Shown: piece by piece, positions 8,362 through 17,799 of the stretch
Position numbering within the stretch: the stretch's first letter is position 1
Layout of the letters: the number at the start of each line of letters is the position of its first letter
Assembly (NCBI RefSeq): GCF_002278075.1
Contig: NZ_CP022991.1
Location: 248,001 to 312,000 of the forward strand
Reading direction: 5' to 3'
Length of the DNA stretch: 64,000 nucleotides
Origin: Paraburkholderia aromaticivorans
Lineage (GTDB): Bacteria > Pseudomonadota > Gammaproteobacteria > Burkholderiales > Burkholderiaceae
Program-made: the position numbers and the translations under genes
Notes under the pieces: model-generated
The model's database searches: none
Seen by the model: the letters and a program-made list of their open reading frames with translations, nothing else
Told to the model about the DNA's origin: nothing

Positions 8362-9257
8362 AAGCCGATCTACCGACTCTTTTCGCGCGCAGGCCCACCG
8401 TGCGCCCGGTGACGAATGGCCGGCGGCGCTCCGGTCTGGTTCGGCGACTCGTGCCGCTCGGCTGGGGCATCGCCTCGCTGGCGTGCTTTGTCGGCGCGTG
8501 GGAACTGGCGTGGGCCGCTGGTTGGGTTGACCCGCTTTTGCTGCCGCCGCCGCACATCTTCCTGCGCAACTTCGCCTCGCAAGCGCAGTATTTCATCCCC
8601 ACGGACGTGATTGGCGAGACGTCCAATGCGACCGCGCTGAAGTCGCTCGCCATGACCATCGGCGCGACGACATTGCGGGTGCTAAGCGGTCTCGTGCTGG
8701 GCTTCGTCTGCAGCGTGGCCACGGGCGTCGCGATCCGCTACTTCCGGCTGTTCGGCAACCTGACCTTGCCGACCATTACGCTGCTCGCGCCCATTTCGCC
8801 GATTGCATGGCTGCCGGTCGCGATCTTCCTGTTCGGAATCGGCAATGCGCCGGCCGTCTTCATGGTGTTCATTTCGCTCTTTTTCGTCATGACCGTCTCG
8901 ACGATCAGCCAGATCGACAACGTCAGCCGGACCCACCTGAACGTCGCTGCCGTCATGGGCGCGACGCGCGCGCAAACGTTCCGCCATGTGATTCTGCCGG
9001 CCATTTTGCCGTCGCTTTTCATGGTGCTGCGCATGAACCTGTTCGGCGCGTGGATGGTCGTGCTGGTGGCGGAAGCGACCGGCGTCGGCAGCGGACTCGG
9101 GCAGATCGTCATGCTCGCGCGCAATACCTTCAACTCCAGCCTGTCGTTCTTCACGATGACACTGATCGGCGTCACCGGGTTCGCGTTCGACGTTGCGCTG
9201 CGAATCGTCCAGCGCAAAGTGCTGTTCTGGGTGCCGAGTAACGGCTTGGGGAAATGA
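8358..9257 (+). CDS. ABC transporter permease (SsuC/TauC family)
   Basis: 299 residues. The start ATG overlaps the TGA of the binding-protein gene (ATGA), showing translational coupling. About six membrane helices are visible, with the EAA coupling loop AAVMGATRAQTFRHVILPAILPS near residues 197-219, which contacts the ATPase. One permease gene implies a homodimer in the inner membrane. It forms one importer with the genes on either side. Confidence 0.9.
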   Translation: MKADLPTLFARRPTVRPVTNGRRRSGLVRRLVPLGWGIASLACFVGAWELAWAAGWVDPLLLPPPHIFLRNFASQAQYFIPTDVIGETSNATALKSLAMTIGATTLRVLSGLVLGFVCSVATGVAIRYFRLFGNLTLPTITLLAPISPIAWLPVAIFLFGIGNAPAVFMVFISLFFVMTVSTISQIDNVSRTHLNVAAVMGATRAQTFRHVILPAILPSLFMVLRMNLFGAWMVVLVAEATGVGSGLGQIVMLARNTFNSSLSFFTMTLIGVTGFAFDVALRIVQRKVLFWVPSNGLGK

Positions 9258-9258
9258 T

Positions 9259-10071
9259 ATGAGCCAGAACGGATCAGCTTCCGTGCAACCGCCGCTCGTC
9301 ACCTGCAAGGGCGTCGGCAAGACTTGGCAGACAGATGGCGCGCCGTTCGTTGCCTTGCGTGACATTGACCTGAATATCGCACGCCGCGAATTCGTCGTGT
9401 TCCTCGGCCCCAGCGGGTGCGGAAAAAGTACGCTGCTCTATCTGATCTCAGGGCTGGAGCAGGCATCCAGCGGCCGCATCGTGTGTGGAGGCGCCGAGGT
9501 GAGCGGACCGGGCACGGACCGCGGGCTCGTCTTTCAGGATGCCTCGCTCTTTCCGTGGCTGAGCGTGGGCGAGAACGTCACCTTCGGCCTGAAAATGCAG
9601 CATATGCCGAACGAAAACCGGCGGCGTGTCGCAGAGGAAATTCTCGAGCGTGTCGGCTTGTCCGAGGCCATCGACAAACGGCCCGACCAGCTCTCAGGCG
9701 GCATGCGTCAGCGTGTCGCCGTGGGGCGCGCACTCGCGCTCAAACCCGAGATACTGCTGCTCGACGAACCGTTCGCCGCGCTGGACGTGCAAACGCGCGC
9801 GAAGATGCAGGACTTCCTGATCCAGGTCTGGCAGCAAAGCAACGTGTCGATGGCGTTTGTCACGCATCACATCGACGAAGCCATTGCGCTCGCCGACCGC
9901 ATCGTCGTGTTTACAGCACGCCCGGGACGTATCAAGACCATCATTCCGGTCAATCTCCCTCGTCCGCGAGATACGCGCAGCCGGGCGTTCCATGATCTCA
10001 GCGTGCACCTGACCGACCTCATGCGCGATGAGGTCGACCGCGCTTTCGCCGAGCAGGAGCGGGTCCGATGA
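9259..10071 (+). CDS. ABC transporter ATP-binding protein (SsuB/TauB family)
   Basis: 270 residues from ATG 9259, one base after the permease stop and preceded by GGGGAAA; an upstream in-frame start lies inside the permease gene and is rejected. Walker A GPSGCGKST, Q-loop VFQDASLFPW, signature LSGGMRQR, Walker B ILLLDEPF and H-loop THHIDEA all follow in order. It energises the importer of this operon. Confidence 0.93.
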   Translation: MSQNGSASVQPPLVTCKGVGKTWQTDGAPFVALRDIDLNIARREFVVFLGPSGCGKSTLLYLISGLEQASSGRIVCGGAEVSGPGTDRGLVFQDASLFPWLSVGENVTFGLKMQHMPNENRRRVAEEILERVGLSEAIDKRPDQLSGGMRQRVAVGRALALKPEILLLDEPFAALDVQTRAKMQDFLIQVWQQSNVSMAFVTHHIDEAIALADRIVVFTARPGRIKTIIPVNLPRPRDTRSRAFHDLSVHLTDLMRDEVDRAFAEQERVR

Positions 10072-10949
10072 ATCCCTCGGTAGCCCTGAGCACACTTCGG
10101 GTCGCGGCAGTGCAATTGCCTGCCTGCACGAGCGACCTTGCCAGCAACGAGGCCGCGGCATTTGCCGCCGTGCGCGCCGCCGCCGATGACGGCGCCCAGT
10201 TCGTCGTCTTACCGGAACTCTCCATGGTGCCGTATTTCGCGAGCGTGCCGGGTGGGCAATATCGTGACTGGGCGCAGGCCGCCGACGGTCCCCTTGCCGC
10301 GCGTTGCGCCGCGCTGGCCCGCGAGCGTGGGATCGCCCTGTTCGTGCCATTCTACGAATTCGATCGGGCGAGCGGACGCTATCACAACGCCGTGCTCGGC
10401 TTTGACGCCGACGGCAAGCCGCTGCGGGCCGGCCCGGTTGCGCGCAAGCTCCACCTGCCGGTCGGCGACGATCCACCGCCCGGCTACGACGAAACCGCGC
10501 ATTTCACGCCCGGCGACGCACTGCACATAGTCCGGGTAGGCGCGTGGCGCATCGGCACCCTGGTCTGCTACGACCGCCGCTTTCCGGAATGCTGGCGCGC
10601 GTTGCGGGCGGCCGGTGCTGATCTCGTCATCGTGCCCGTCGCGGGCAGCGGTGGCGACGATATGGATTTCTTCGTCGGAGAGCTGCGCACTCACGCACGG
10701 GAAAATGGCTTGGCGGTCGTTTGCGCGAACAAGAGCGGTGACGAAATCCTTGATGGCGTGCGCATCGACAACTACGGCGAGTCGTGTGTGATTGCCGCCG
10801 ACGGCGCCGTACTCGCCCGCCGACCCGGCAACGCAGGACCCGGCGTCGTCAGTGCGACGCTCGCGCACGCAGAGATCGCGGCAACCCGCGAAAAGCTGTC
10901 TTACTTCGACCACCGGCGTATCGATCTATACGACACACCGACGTTCTGA
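10068..10949 (+). CDS. carbon-nitrogen hydrolase (nitrilase superfamily amidase)
   Basis: 293 residues; the ATG overlaps the ATPase stop (ATGA). The catalytic triad of the family is complete: Glu50 in LPELSM, Lys127 in ARKLHLP and Cys167 in TLVCYDRRFPE. The strings GDDPPPGYDETAHFTPGD and TLVCYDRRFPE resemble N-carbamoylputrescine and N-carbamoyl amino acid amidases rather than true nitrilases. The likely role is to split an amide or carbamoyl group from a ring-opening product, releasing ammonia (and CO2 if carbamoyl). Its coupling to the importer genes makes it part of the same route. Confidence 0.88.
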   Translation: MNPSVALSTLRVAAVQLPACTSDLASNEAAAFAAVRAAADDGAQFVVLPELSMVPYFASVPGGQYRDWAQAADGPLAARCAALARERGIALFVPFYEFDRASGRYHNAVLGFDADGKPLRAGPVARKLHLPVGDDPPPGYDETAHFTPGDALHIVRVGAWRIGTLVCYDRRFPECWRALRAAGADLVIVPVAGSGGDDMDFFVGELRTHARENGLAVVCANKSGDEILDGVRIDNYGESCVIAADGAVLARRPGNAGPGVVSATLAHAEIAATREKLSYFDHRRIDLYDTPTF

Positions 10950-10980
10950 AACTCTCTTCTATTCAGGTAAAAACACAACC

Positions 10981-12522
10981 ATGTCCGAAACATTGATTGT
11001 TGCTGGCTGGATCGTCAAGGGTGTCGCCGACCGGCACACCGCAGAGGTCATCCGCGACGGCGCGCTGTATCAACGCGATGGCGTGATCGTCGAGATCGGC
11101 GATGCACAGGAACTGGTCGCGAAGTACCCCAACGCGCCGCGTCTCGGCTCACCCGATACGGTGTTGATGCCAGGCTTTGTCAACAGTCACCACCACGTGG
11201 GCCTGACGCCGCTGCAACACGGCTCGCCGGACCACGCACTGGAACTGTGGTTTGCAAGCCGGATGGGGGCCCGCGAGATCGATCTTTATCTCGACACGCT
11301 CTACTCCGCGTTCGAGATGATCGCTTCCGGCATTACCACCGTGCAACACATCCATGGTTGGAGGCCGGGTCCGTTGTCGGCGATCCATGAGGCGGCGTCG
11401 CGCGTCCTGCAGGCGTATCGCGACATCGGCATGCGCGCGTCTTACAGCTTCGCCGTGCGCGAGCAGAACCTGCTCGTCTACGAAGCCGACGAAGACTTCG
11501 TCAAACGCTTGCCGGCCGATATCGGACCCAAGCTCGCCGCCCATTTGAAAGCCCAGCGCGTTCCTCTGGCCGAGCATCTCCAGCTATTCGACACGCTCGT
11601 CCAGGACAACGAAGGACAATCCCTCACCAGGATCCAGCTTGCACCAGCGAACCTGCACTGGTGCGGCGACGAGACGCTGCTCGCCATCAAGGAACGCGCC
11701 GATCATGCCGGCGTTCCGATGCACATGCATCTGCTGGAAACCGCCTACCAGAAGGAATACGCGCGCCGCCGGACCGGCAAGACGGCCGTCGCGCATCTGA
11801 ACGATCTCGGCCTGCTTGGTCCGTCTCTGACCCTCGGCCATGGTGTGTGGCTGACGGAGGAAGACATTGAAATGGTCGCCCACACCGGGACTTGCATCTG
11901 CCACAACTGCAGTTCGAATCTGCGCTTGCGCAGCGGCGTCGCGCCGTTGAATGCGTTTTCAAGGTACGGTGTCACCGTGGGTATGGGTCTCGACGAAGCC
12001 GGCATTAACGACGACCGAGACATGTTGCAGGAGATGCGCCTCGCACTGCGCGTACACCGCACGCCAGGAATGGACGACGACGTACCGGCTTGCCCGCAGA
12101 TACTGAAAATGGCCACCGAAGACGGTGCGCGCACCACACCGTTCGGCGAACAGATCGGACGCCTTGAAGCCGGACGCCTCGCCGATCTCGTGCTGATGAA
12201 CTGGAAAACGGCCACGTATCCCTATCAGGACGATGGCATTCCGATGCTGGATGCACTCATGCAGCGCGCCAAAACGAATGCGGTCGACACGGTGATGATC
12301 GCAGGCGAGGTCGTGTATAACCAAGGTCGATTCACGCGCATAGATCGTGATGCGATCCTGCGCGAGATCGAGCAGATTCTGGCGAAGCCGCGCACGTCGC
12401 AGGATCAGGCCAGGCGTGAATTGGGTTCAGCGGTGTTTCCTTACGTGAAGGCGTTCTACAGCGAGTATTTTGCGCAGACACCAAAGCGTGAACCCTTCTA
12501 TGCGCCCTCGTCGCGAACCTGA
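10981..12522 (+). CDS. amidohydrolase of the Trz/Atz (cyclic amidine deaminase) type
   Basis: 513 residues from ATG 10981; an earlier in-frame start would lie inside the amidase gene. It is an amidohydrolase-superfamily TIM barrel with metal motifs FVNSHHHVG (His70-His72), MHMHLLE, LGHGVWL and GLDEAGINDD (catalytic Asp). Relatives include 8-oxoguanine deaminase, S-adenosylhomocysteine deaminase, TrzN and AtzA. All remove an amino or leaving group from a nitrogen heterocycle. As last gene of the operon it probably performs the first attack on the imported ring compound, with the C-N hydrolase and M20 enzyme acting later. The substrate is not predictable from sequence alone. Confidence 0.87.
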   Translation: MSETLIVAGWIVKGVADRHTAEVIRDGALYQRDGVIVEIGDAQELVAKYPNAPRLGSPDTVLMPGFVNSHHHVGLTPLQHGSPDHALELWFASRMGAREIDLYLDTLYSAFEMIASGITTVQHIHGWRPGPLSAIHEAASRVLQAYRDIGMRASYSFAVREQNLLVYEADEDFVKRLPADIGPKLAAHLKAQRVPLAEHLQLFDTLVQDNEGQSLTRIQLAPANLHWCGDETLLAIKERADHAGVPMHMHLLETAYQKEYARRRTGKTAVAHLNDLGLLGPSLTLGHGVWLTEEDIEMVAHTGTCICHNCSSNLRLRSGVAPLNAFSRYGVTVGMGLDEAGINDDRDMLQEMRLALRVHRTPGMDDDVPACPQILKMATEDGARTTPFGEQIGRLEAGRLADLVLMNWKTATYPYQDDGIPMLDALMQRAKTNAVDTVMIAGEVVYNQGRFTRIDRDAILREIEQILAKPRTSQDQARRELGSAVFPYVKAFYSEYFAQTPKREPFYAPSSRT

Positions 12523-12550
12523 TCTGAAGGCCCCCTGAAGTAACCCCTCG

Positions 12551-12579
12551 ATGCCCTGCCTCTTCTAAAGGTGGGGCAT
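12551..12579 (+). terminator. probable terminator of the transporter-hydrolase operon
   Basis: An 11-bp stem (12551-12561 with 12569-12579, two G-U pairs) has a 7-nt loop, followed by a short T-rich stretch (TTCATTTCG). It lies 29 bp after the amidohydrolase stop. Confidence 0.6.
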
Positions 12580-13210
12580 TTCATTTCGTTGACCGACAGA
12601 TGTCAGCGACTCCAACGCACGGATCGGCTGCTGGCCGTTCACTGCACGTTGTTCAAGCGTGCAATCCGACGCGCATCGCACAAGCGGTGCGTTGCAACGC
12701 CCCCTTGGTCGTGAACGTCCTGAACATGTCTGATTTGGCAAACAGGATGCCATTCATTGGGCACTGCTAGCGCGTCTTAACAAATGGCGGATCCAGATAA
12801 AAGGCGGGGCGTGTGCCTCGGGTTTCTGGCAACCCATAAGACACCCCAATTTACGCAACTGAAGAGACCAATTAACTCAATTTACGAAACTATTAAATTA
12901 TCCTTTTTAATTTCAGCAAATCGATACGCCAATCATAAACACATGAGTAAAAATACTCAATTATCGCCCAATCTCTTGACCCGGGTGAGACGCACACCGC
13001 CCTCACCCCTTCTCGTTGACCTGGTTGATAAGACTGTATCCTCAATCTCCCCCACGCAAATAGCCAACTCATTTTTTCTTTCATTTTAAGAACAAATTTT
13101 ATTTTTGAAAGTAATTCGGCAACTATTGAAATGATAGAAAAAAGAGATTGGATAATAGAACGCCTGGGTCATAGGATTTCTCCGGCCTCCCCTTGAACCA
13201 GGAATATAAA
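12580..13210. other. AT-rich region upstream of katB
   Basis: About 630 bp without a convincing gene. From roughly 12,830 to 13,190 the composition drops to long A/T runs unlike the rest of the window, with small frames that look incidental. It must contain the katB promoter. Catalase genes of this type are usually peroxide-inducible through OxyR, but I could not define an OxyR site by eye. Confidence 0.55.
12847..12891. repeat. 14-bp direct repeat, 31-bp period
   Basis: CAATTTACGCAACT at 12847-12860 recurs as CAATTTACGAAACT at 12878-12891, one mismatch, start-to-start distance 31 bp (about three helical turns). Both copies lie in the AT-rich katB upstream region. Same-face spacing suggests a tandem protein-binding site; the protein is unknown. 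Confidence 0.5.
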
Positions 13211-14752
13211 GTGAAAGTATTGAAGACACAGATTGCTGCAAGCATTTTCTCGATCGTCTCAGCCATTGCGCTCGCTCAACCGGCGCATGCCGTGGATATG
13301 ACCCAGGACAGCGGGTCGCCAGTCGGCGACAACCAGAACTCTCAGACAGCGGGGCCCGAAGGTCCGGTCCTCCTGCAGGACTCTCATCTCATCGAGAAAC
13401 TGCAGCGCTTCGATCGGGAGCGCATACCCGAACGCGTGGTGCATGCGCGTGGCACGGGTATCTTCGGCGAGTTCGTGCCGACTGCGGACATCAGTTCCCT
13501 CACTTCCGCCCAGGTCTTCACGCCTGGATCGAAGACGCCCGTCTTCGTTCGATTCTCGACAGTGATGGGCTACCGCGGTTCGCCCGAGCAGGCACGCGAC
13601 CCACGCGGTTTCGCCGTCAAGTTCTACACCCAGCAAGGGAACTGGGACATGGTCGGCATCAACTGGCCGATTTTCTTCATTCGGGATGCCATCAAGTTTC
13701 CTGACTTCGTGCATGCGAACAAACCATCGGCATCGACAGGCGTGCAGGATCCGAATCTGGCGTTCGACTTTTTCGCCCATTCGCCCGAAGCAACCAACAT
13801 GCTCACGCACCTTTACACGGACGAGGGCATGCCGGACTCGTATCGCCACATGGACGGCTTCGGTGTGCACGCTTTCAAGTTCGTCAATGCGAAGGGTGAG
13901 GTTCACTACGTCAAGTTTCACTGGAAGAGCCGTCAGGGTATCGAGAGCATTCGTCCACAGGATATTGCGCATTCGATCGGCGCTGACTGGAATTTGATGA
14001 CCAATGACCTGTACAACTCGGTCAAGGCGCATTCGTATCCGCAGTGGGACCTTTACATCCAGGTGCTTTCGCCGAAGGATCTGGACAAGTTCGATTTCGA
14101 TCCGCTGGATGACACGAAGGTATGGCCCGCTTCCATTCCCGAGCAGAAGGTGGGCACGATGACGCTAAACCGCGTTCCGGATAATTATTTTGAGTCCACG
14201 GAAGAGTCGGCATTCGCGCCGTCGCGGCTCGTGCCGGGGATCGAGCCTTCCGAGGACCGGATGTTGCAGGGCCGCCTGTTCGCCTATGCCGACACGCAGA
14301 TGTATCGGCTTGGCCCGAACTACAACCAGTTGCCGATCAATCGTCCCGTCGTGCCGGTCTACAACAACAATCAGGACGGCCTCATGAATGAGGACGATCG
14401 CAAGGGCGAAGTGAACTACGAGCCATCCGGCGTCGCCGAAATCGCCCAGCAGGATAAGTTCAAGCCCGTGCAGACTCCGCTTAAGGGGACGACCCAGCAA
14501 CGAGCCATTCACAAAACACTCGATTTCCGTCAAGCCGGGGAGTACTACCGGACGCTGTCCGAGACCGACAAGACGGACCTGATCACGGCATTGTCGGGCG
14601 ACCTCGGTCGCGTGACCAACGACGCGAACAAGTACGCAATGCTCTCGTACTTCTATAAGGCCGACGCCGACTATGGTTCTCGCCTCGCGCGCGCGACCCA
14701 TGCGGATGTCTCGCGCGTGAAGGATGCGGCGGCACACCTGGGCGACAACTGA
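13211..14752 (+). CDS. katB: exported monofunctional catalase (KatB)
   Basis: 513 residues from GTG 13211, which has AGGAA six bases upstream; a TTG at 13193 is in frame but poorly placed. A signal peptide (MKVLKTQIAASIFSIVSAIA...PAHA) shows export to the periplasm, where it would dismutate hydrogen peroxide. Haem catalase motifs: RERIPERVVHARGTG with the essential His78, RFSTVMGYRGS, RDPRGFAVKFYT, and RLFAYADTQ with the proximal haem Tyr. At the position of the distal Asn of human catalase (Asn148) this protein has Ile150 followed by Asn151 (VGINWP). I recall the same pattern in Pseudomonas aeruginosa KatB, which also has 513 residues and a neighbouring ankyrin gene. The downstream gene is ankB. 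Confidence 0.93.
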   Translation: MKVLKTQIAASIFSIVSAIALAQPAHAVDMTQDSGSPVGDNQNSQTAGPEGPVLLQDSHLIEKLQRFDRERIPERVVHARGTGIFGEFVPTADISSLTSAQVFTPGSKTPVFVRFSTVMGYRGSPEQARDPRGFAVKFYTQQGNWDMVGINWPIFFIRDAIKFPDFVHANKPSASTGVQDPNLAFDFFAHSPEATNMLTHLYTDEGMPDSYRHMDGFGVHAFKFVNAKGEVHYVKFHWKSRQGIESIRPQDIAHSIGADWNLMTNDLYNSVKAHSYPQWDLYIQVLSPKDLDKFDFDPLDDTKVWPASIPEQKVGTMTLNRVPDNYFESTEESAFAPSRLVPGIEPSEDRMLQGRLFAYADTQMYRLGPNYNQLPINRPVVPVYNNNQDGLMNEDDRKGEVNYEPSGVAEIAQQDKFKPVQTPLKGTTQQRAIHKTLDFRQAGEYYRTLSETDKTDLITALSGDLGRVTNDANKYAMLSYFYKADADYGSRLARATHADVSRVKDAAAHLGDN

Positions 14753-14760
14753 CGCGAATG

Positions 14761-14786
14761 GGGGAACCTGCGCAAGCAGGTTCCCC
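14761..14786 (+). terminator. intergenic hairpin between katB and ankB
   Basis: A perfect 10-bp stem (GGGGAACCTG / CAGGTTCCCC) has a 6-nt loop and starts 8 bp after the katB stop, but no T-run follows. It is better read as an mRNA-stabilising or partial attenuating hairpin that sets the katB:ankB ratio than as a full terminator. Confidence 0.6.
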
Positions 14787-14818
14787 GCTGAACCGGTTTG
14801 CTTTCTCAGGAGAATGTA

Positions 14819-15433
14819 ATGCGACGCTTTTTTGCTGCCCGGGGCCTTGTTCGGACCGTGGCGGTTGCCACGCTGACCGCACTCGCAACCGCGAGTTGCG
14901 CGCAGCATGTGTATCAACAGGGAACGTATTCGGCCGTAACGGACACGCCGCGTTATACCGAAGACTGGTTTGCCGCGGCGCGCGCGGGACGCACGGATAT
15001 CGTTCGGGCATTGATCGATGCCCATTTCCCGCTCGAGGCAACGACACCCGAGGGCTACACCGCGTTGATCCTTAGCGCGTACGACAATCACCCGGACACG
15101 TTGAAGGCGCTGCTTTCCTCAGGCGCCAACGCTTGCGCGGCCGACCGGCACGGCAATACGGCACTGATGGGCGCGCTCTTCAAAGGCGAGACGAATATTG
15201 CAACGATGTTGCTCGACACGCATTGCGACATCGACCAGACCAACAACGCGGGGGAAACGGCATTGTCGTTTGCCGCGCTATTTGGCCGGCTCGATATGAT
15301 TCCGGTGCTCGTCGCACACGGTGCCAAGGTCGATCATGCCGATGCGCGCGGCGGGACCGCGTTGCAAATGGCGATCGCGCAACACAATCCGGCTGTAGAG
15401 GAAGCGCTACGCCACGTCGGCGCAACGCAATGA
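14819..15433 (+). CDS. ankB: ankyrin repeat protein, exported (AnkB-like)
   Basis: 204 residues from ATG 14819, with AGGAG upstream. The N-terminus is a signal peptide with a near-lipobox (LATASC), so it is exported and perhaps a lipoprotein. Four to five ankyrin repeats follow (EDWFAAARAGRTDIVRALID, EGYTALILSAYDNHPDTLKALL, HGNTALMGALFKGETNIATMLL, AGETALSFAALFGRLDMIPVLV, GGTALQMAIAQHNPAVEEAL). In P. aeruginosa, AnkB is encoded next to KatB and supports its activity in the periplasm; the same order here supports that role. A terminator follows immediately. Confidence 0.88.
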   Translation: MRRFFAARGLVRTVAVATLTALATASCAQHVYQQGTYSAVTDTPRYTEDWFAAARAGRTDIVRALIDAHFPLEATTPEGYTALILSAYDNHPDTLKALLSSGANACAADRHGNTALMGALFKGETNIATMLLDTHCDIDQTNNAGETALSFAALFGRLDMIPVLVAHGAKVDHADARGGTALQMAIAQHNPAVEEALRHVGATQ

Positions 15434-15434
15434 G

Positions 15435-15454
15435 AGGCGGCCAATGAGCCGCCT
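15435..15454 (+). terminator. terminator after ankB
   Basis: A 7-bp perfect stem AGGCGGC / GCCGCCT has a 6-nt loop and begins 2 bp past the ankB stop. The T-tract is short (TTTCAT). It separates ankB from the convergent molybdenum-hydroxylase operon. Confidence 0.65.
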
Positions 15455-15534
15455 TTCATGCCGCGCCGACGACCCGCTGATCAGGTGAGCGCGATACCCG
15501 CGCAGCCTTGCCTCCCCCTCCGGCCGTTCGCCGC

Positions 15535-17799
15535 TCACGCCCGCTTCAAGAGCGCGCTATCGACCGGCAATGCCCGAATCCGCGTGCCGGTCGCGTGGTG
15601 GATCGCATTGCAAATCGCAGCCATTGTCGGTGGCACGCCCGGTTCGCCGACACCGCCAGGCGGCGCCGCGCTCGGCACGATATACACATGCGTCTGCGGC
15701 ACGGAGTCGATGCGGGCGACCCGGTAGTCGGTAAAGTTCGACTGCTCGGCGGCGCCCTGACTGAATGTCAGTTCGCTATACAGCGTATTGCCCAGCGCCA
15801 TGACCACCGCGCCTTCGAACTGCGCGACCACGCGGTCGGGATTGACGATACGTCCGCAGTCGACCGCCAGATCGACACGGGTCACGCGCACCGAGCCATC
15901 GTCGGCCACCTGCACCTGCGCGACCGCGGCAACGTAGGTGAGAAAGCTGCGATGGACAGCGATGCCACGCCCGTGGCGTGCCGGCAATGCCGCGGACCAG
16001 TTCGAACGCACCGCCGCCGCTCGGACCACTGCGGCAAAGCGCGCGGTATCGATGGGATACTCGTCGATCGACGCACCGTAGTTCGGATAATCGACCCCCA
16101 GCGCGTGCAGATCGACATGCCGTGGACTACCCAGCAGCGCCAGCAGATGCTGCACCGGGTCCTGCCGCGCCGCAGCGGCGAGTTCGTCGACGAACGAGCC
16201 CTGCGCGAAGCCGTGCGGAATGTTGTACACCGAGCGATACCAGCCGATTCGTGTATGCGCCGGCGCGGCGCCGTTCTCGCACTGCACATTGGCAACGTCA
16301 TAAGGCATGTCCGTCACACCCTGACCGAGTTCGCCCGCCGAACCATACGTCACGTTCGGTGTGAAGGTCGACCCGATCGACGGAAACACGCTCCGGTGCA
16401 GCCATGCGATCGTCTTGCCCTGCGCGTCGAGTCCGCCCTCCATGTGCTGCGCGCACACCGCGTGGAAATAGTCGTTACGTATGTCGTCCTCACGTGTCCA
16501 CGTCAGCTTGACGGGAGCGCCGACTTCGCGCGCCAGGTAGGCGGCTTCCGCCACATAGTCGGGCTTCGACTTGCGGCCGAAACCGCCGCCGAGCAACGTG
16601 ACATTGATCGTTACGGCCTGCTCCTGCACACCGAGTACCTGCGCGACGGTCGTACGTGCTTGCTGCGGATTCTGCGTAGCGGTCCACACCTGCACGGCGC
16701 CGTTCGCAAACGATGCAGTCGCTGCGAGCGGTTCCATCGCGGCGTGCGCCAGATGCGGCACGTAGTAGTCCGCCGACACGTGTCGAGCGGCGTTTGTCAG
16801 CGCGCCCGCGGTATCGCCGTTGCCGCGCACGACCTTGCCCGTTTTGCTTGCCGTGTCTTCAAGCGCCTTGCGATAGGCCTGGCTATCGTAGGTGCCGTTT
16901 GGCCCGAGGTCCCATTCGAGCTTCAGCTTCTGGCGTCCCTGCGCCGCGGCCCACGTGCTGGTCGCGATCACTGCGACGCCGCCCAGCGGTCGGAAGCCGG
17001 CGGGCAGCGGCGCCGACGCAATGCGCACGACGTGCAGCACGCCGGGCACCTTCATCGCGTCAGTCGAGTCGACGCTTTTGAGCGTCGCGCCATACACGGG
17101 CGAACGTTCAACCGACGCGTAGGTCATCCCGGGCAACACGACATCGATCCCGTACGTCGCGCGACCGTGAACGATGTCGTCGAGATCGACGATCGGCAGG
17201 GACTTGCCGATATAGCGCCACGTCTCCTCGTTTTTCAACTGCAGCGTGTCGCGAGCGGGCACCGGCTGGCGCGCTGCAGCCTCCGCGACCGTGCCATATG
17301 ACACGCGCCGCCCGCTTGCCGTATGCACCACGTGGCCGGGTTCGGTCCGGCAGCTCGCCGGGCTCACGTGCCACCGCGCGGCCGCGGCCGCGATCAGCAT
17401 CTGCCGCGCGGAGCCGCCTGCCTCGCGCAGTGGCTGGAAAAACTGGCGGATGCTGCGCGAGCCATCGGTATTCTGGTCGCCGTACTTCGCATCGCCTTGC
17501 GCCTGCACAACCCTGACGGTGTTCCAGTCGGCATCGAGTTCGTCCGAGAGGATCATCGCGAGGCTGGTACGGATGCCGGTGCCCATCTCGGAGCGATGCA
17601 CCACCAGTACGATCTCGCCAGACGGCGCGACCGACACATATACGTTCGGTGCGAACACTGCTTTGACACCGCTCGCCGAGGCAAGCGGACTCGCCGCGAA
17701 CGCCATGCGTGCGCCGTCGACATGCAGGCCCAGCACCACGCCGCCCGCCAATGTGCCCTTCAGCACCCGGCGCCGGCTCAGATTGACGATCTCGCTCAT
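15535..17799 (-). CDS. xanthine dehydrogenase family molybdopterin-binding subunit (IorB-like)
   Basis: 754 residues from ATG 17799, which overlaps the stop of the 2Fe-2S subunit gene (ATGA coupling). A Tat signal ([18 protein letters not shown]) marks it as periplasmic. The molybdopterin-binding motif [11 protein letters not shown] lies near residue 415, and the C-terminal cofactor contact region [12 protein letters not shown] carries the Glu expected at the active site of this family. The size and two-subunit make-up match isoquinoline 1-oxidoreductase / aldehyde-oxidising periplasmic enzymes. No FAD subunit gene is present, so electrons should leave through the 2Fe-2S protein to the HiPIP or a cytochrome. 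The substrate, an aldehyde or N-heterocycle, is not determined. Confidence 0.88.
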   Translation of the reverse strand: MSEIVNLSRRRVLKGTLAGGVVLGLHVDGARMAFAASPLASASGVKAVFAPNVYVSVAPSGEIVLVVHRSEMGTGIRTSLAMILSDELDADWNTVRVVQAQGDAKYGDQNTDGSRSIRQFFQPLREAGGSARQMLIAAAAARWHVSPASCRTEPGHVVHTASGRRVSYGTVAEAAARQPVPARDTLQLKNEETWRYIGKSLPIVDLDDIVHGRATYGIDVVLPGMTYASVERSPVYGATLKSVDSTDAMKVPGVLHVVRIASAPLPAGFRPLGGVAVIATSTWAAAQGRQKLKLEWDLGPNGTYDSQAYRKALEDTASKTGKVVRGNGDTAGALTNAARHVSADYYVPHLAHAAMEPLAATASFANGAVQVWTATQNPQQARTTVAQVLGVQEQAVTINVTLLGGGFGRKSKPDYVAEAAYLAREVGAPVKLTWTREDDIRNDYFHAVCAQHMEGGLDAQGKTIAWLHRSVFPSIGSTFTPNVTYGSAGELGQGVTDMPYDVANVQCENGAAPAHTRIGWYRSVYNIPHGFAQGSFVDELAAAARQDPVQHLLALLGSPRHVDLHALGVDYPNYGASIDEYPIDTARFAAVVRAAAVRSNWSAALPARHGRGIAVHRSFLTYVAAVAQVQVADDGSVRVTRVDLAVDCGRIVNPDRVVAQFEGAVVMALGNTLYSELTFSQGAAEQSNFTDYRVARIDSVPQTHVYIVPSAAPPGGVGEPGVPPTMAAICNAIHHATGTRIRALPVDSALLKRA

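Noticed and set aside
13503..13680. Loss of the catalytic distal Asn in the catalase (Ile at the human Asn148 position) as evidence of an inactive enzyme
   Set aside because: From memory the same VGIN pattern occurs in active P. aeruginosa KatB, which also shares length, signal peptide and the ankB neighbour, so it is a clade feature rather than a defect.
15508..17301. A 597-residue open frame antisense to the molybdopterin subunit gene
   Set aside because: Arginine/histidine-rich, no motifs, no ribosome-binding site; the opposite strand encodes an unmistakable family member.
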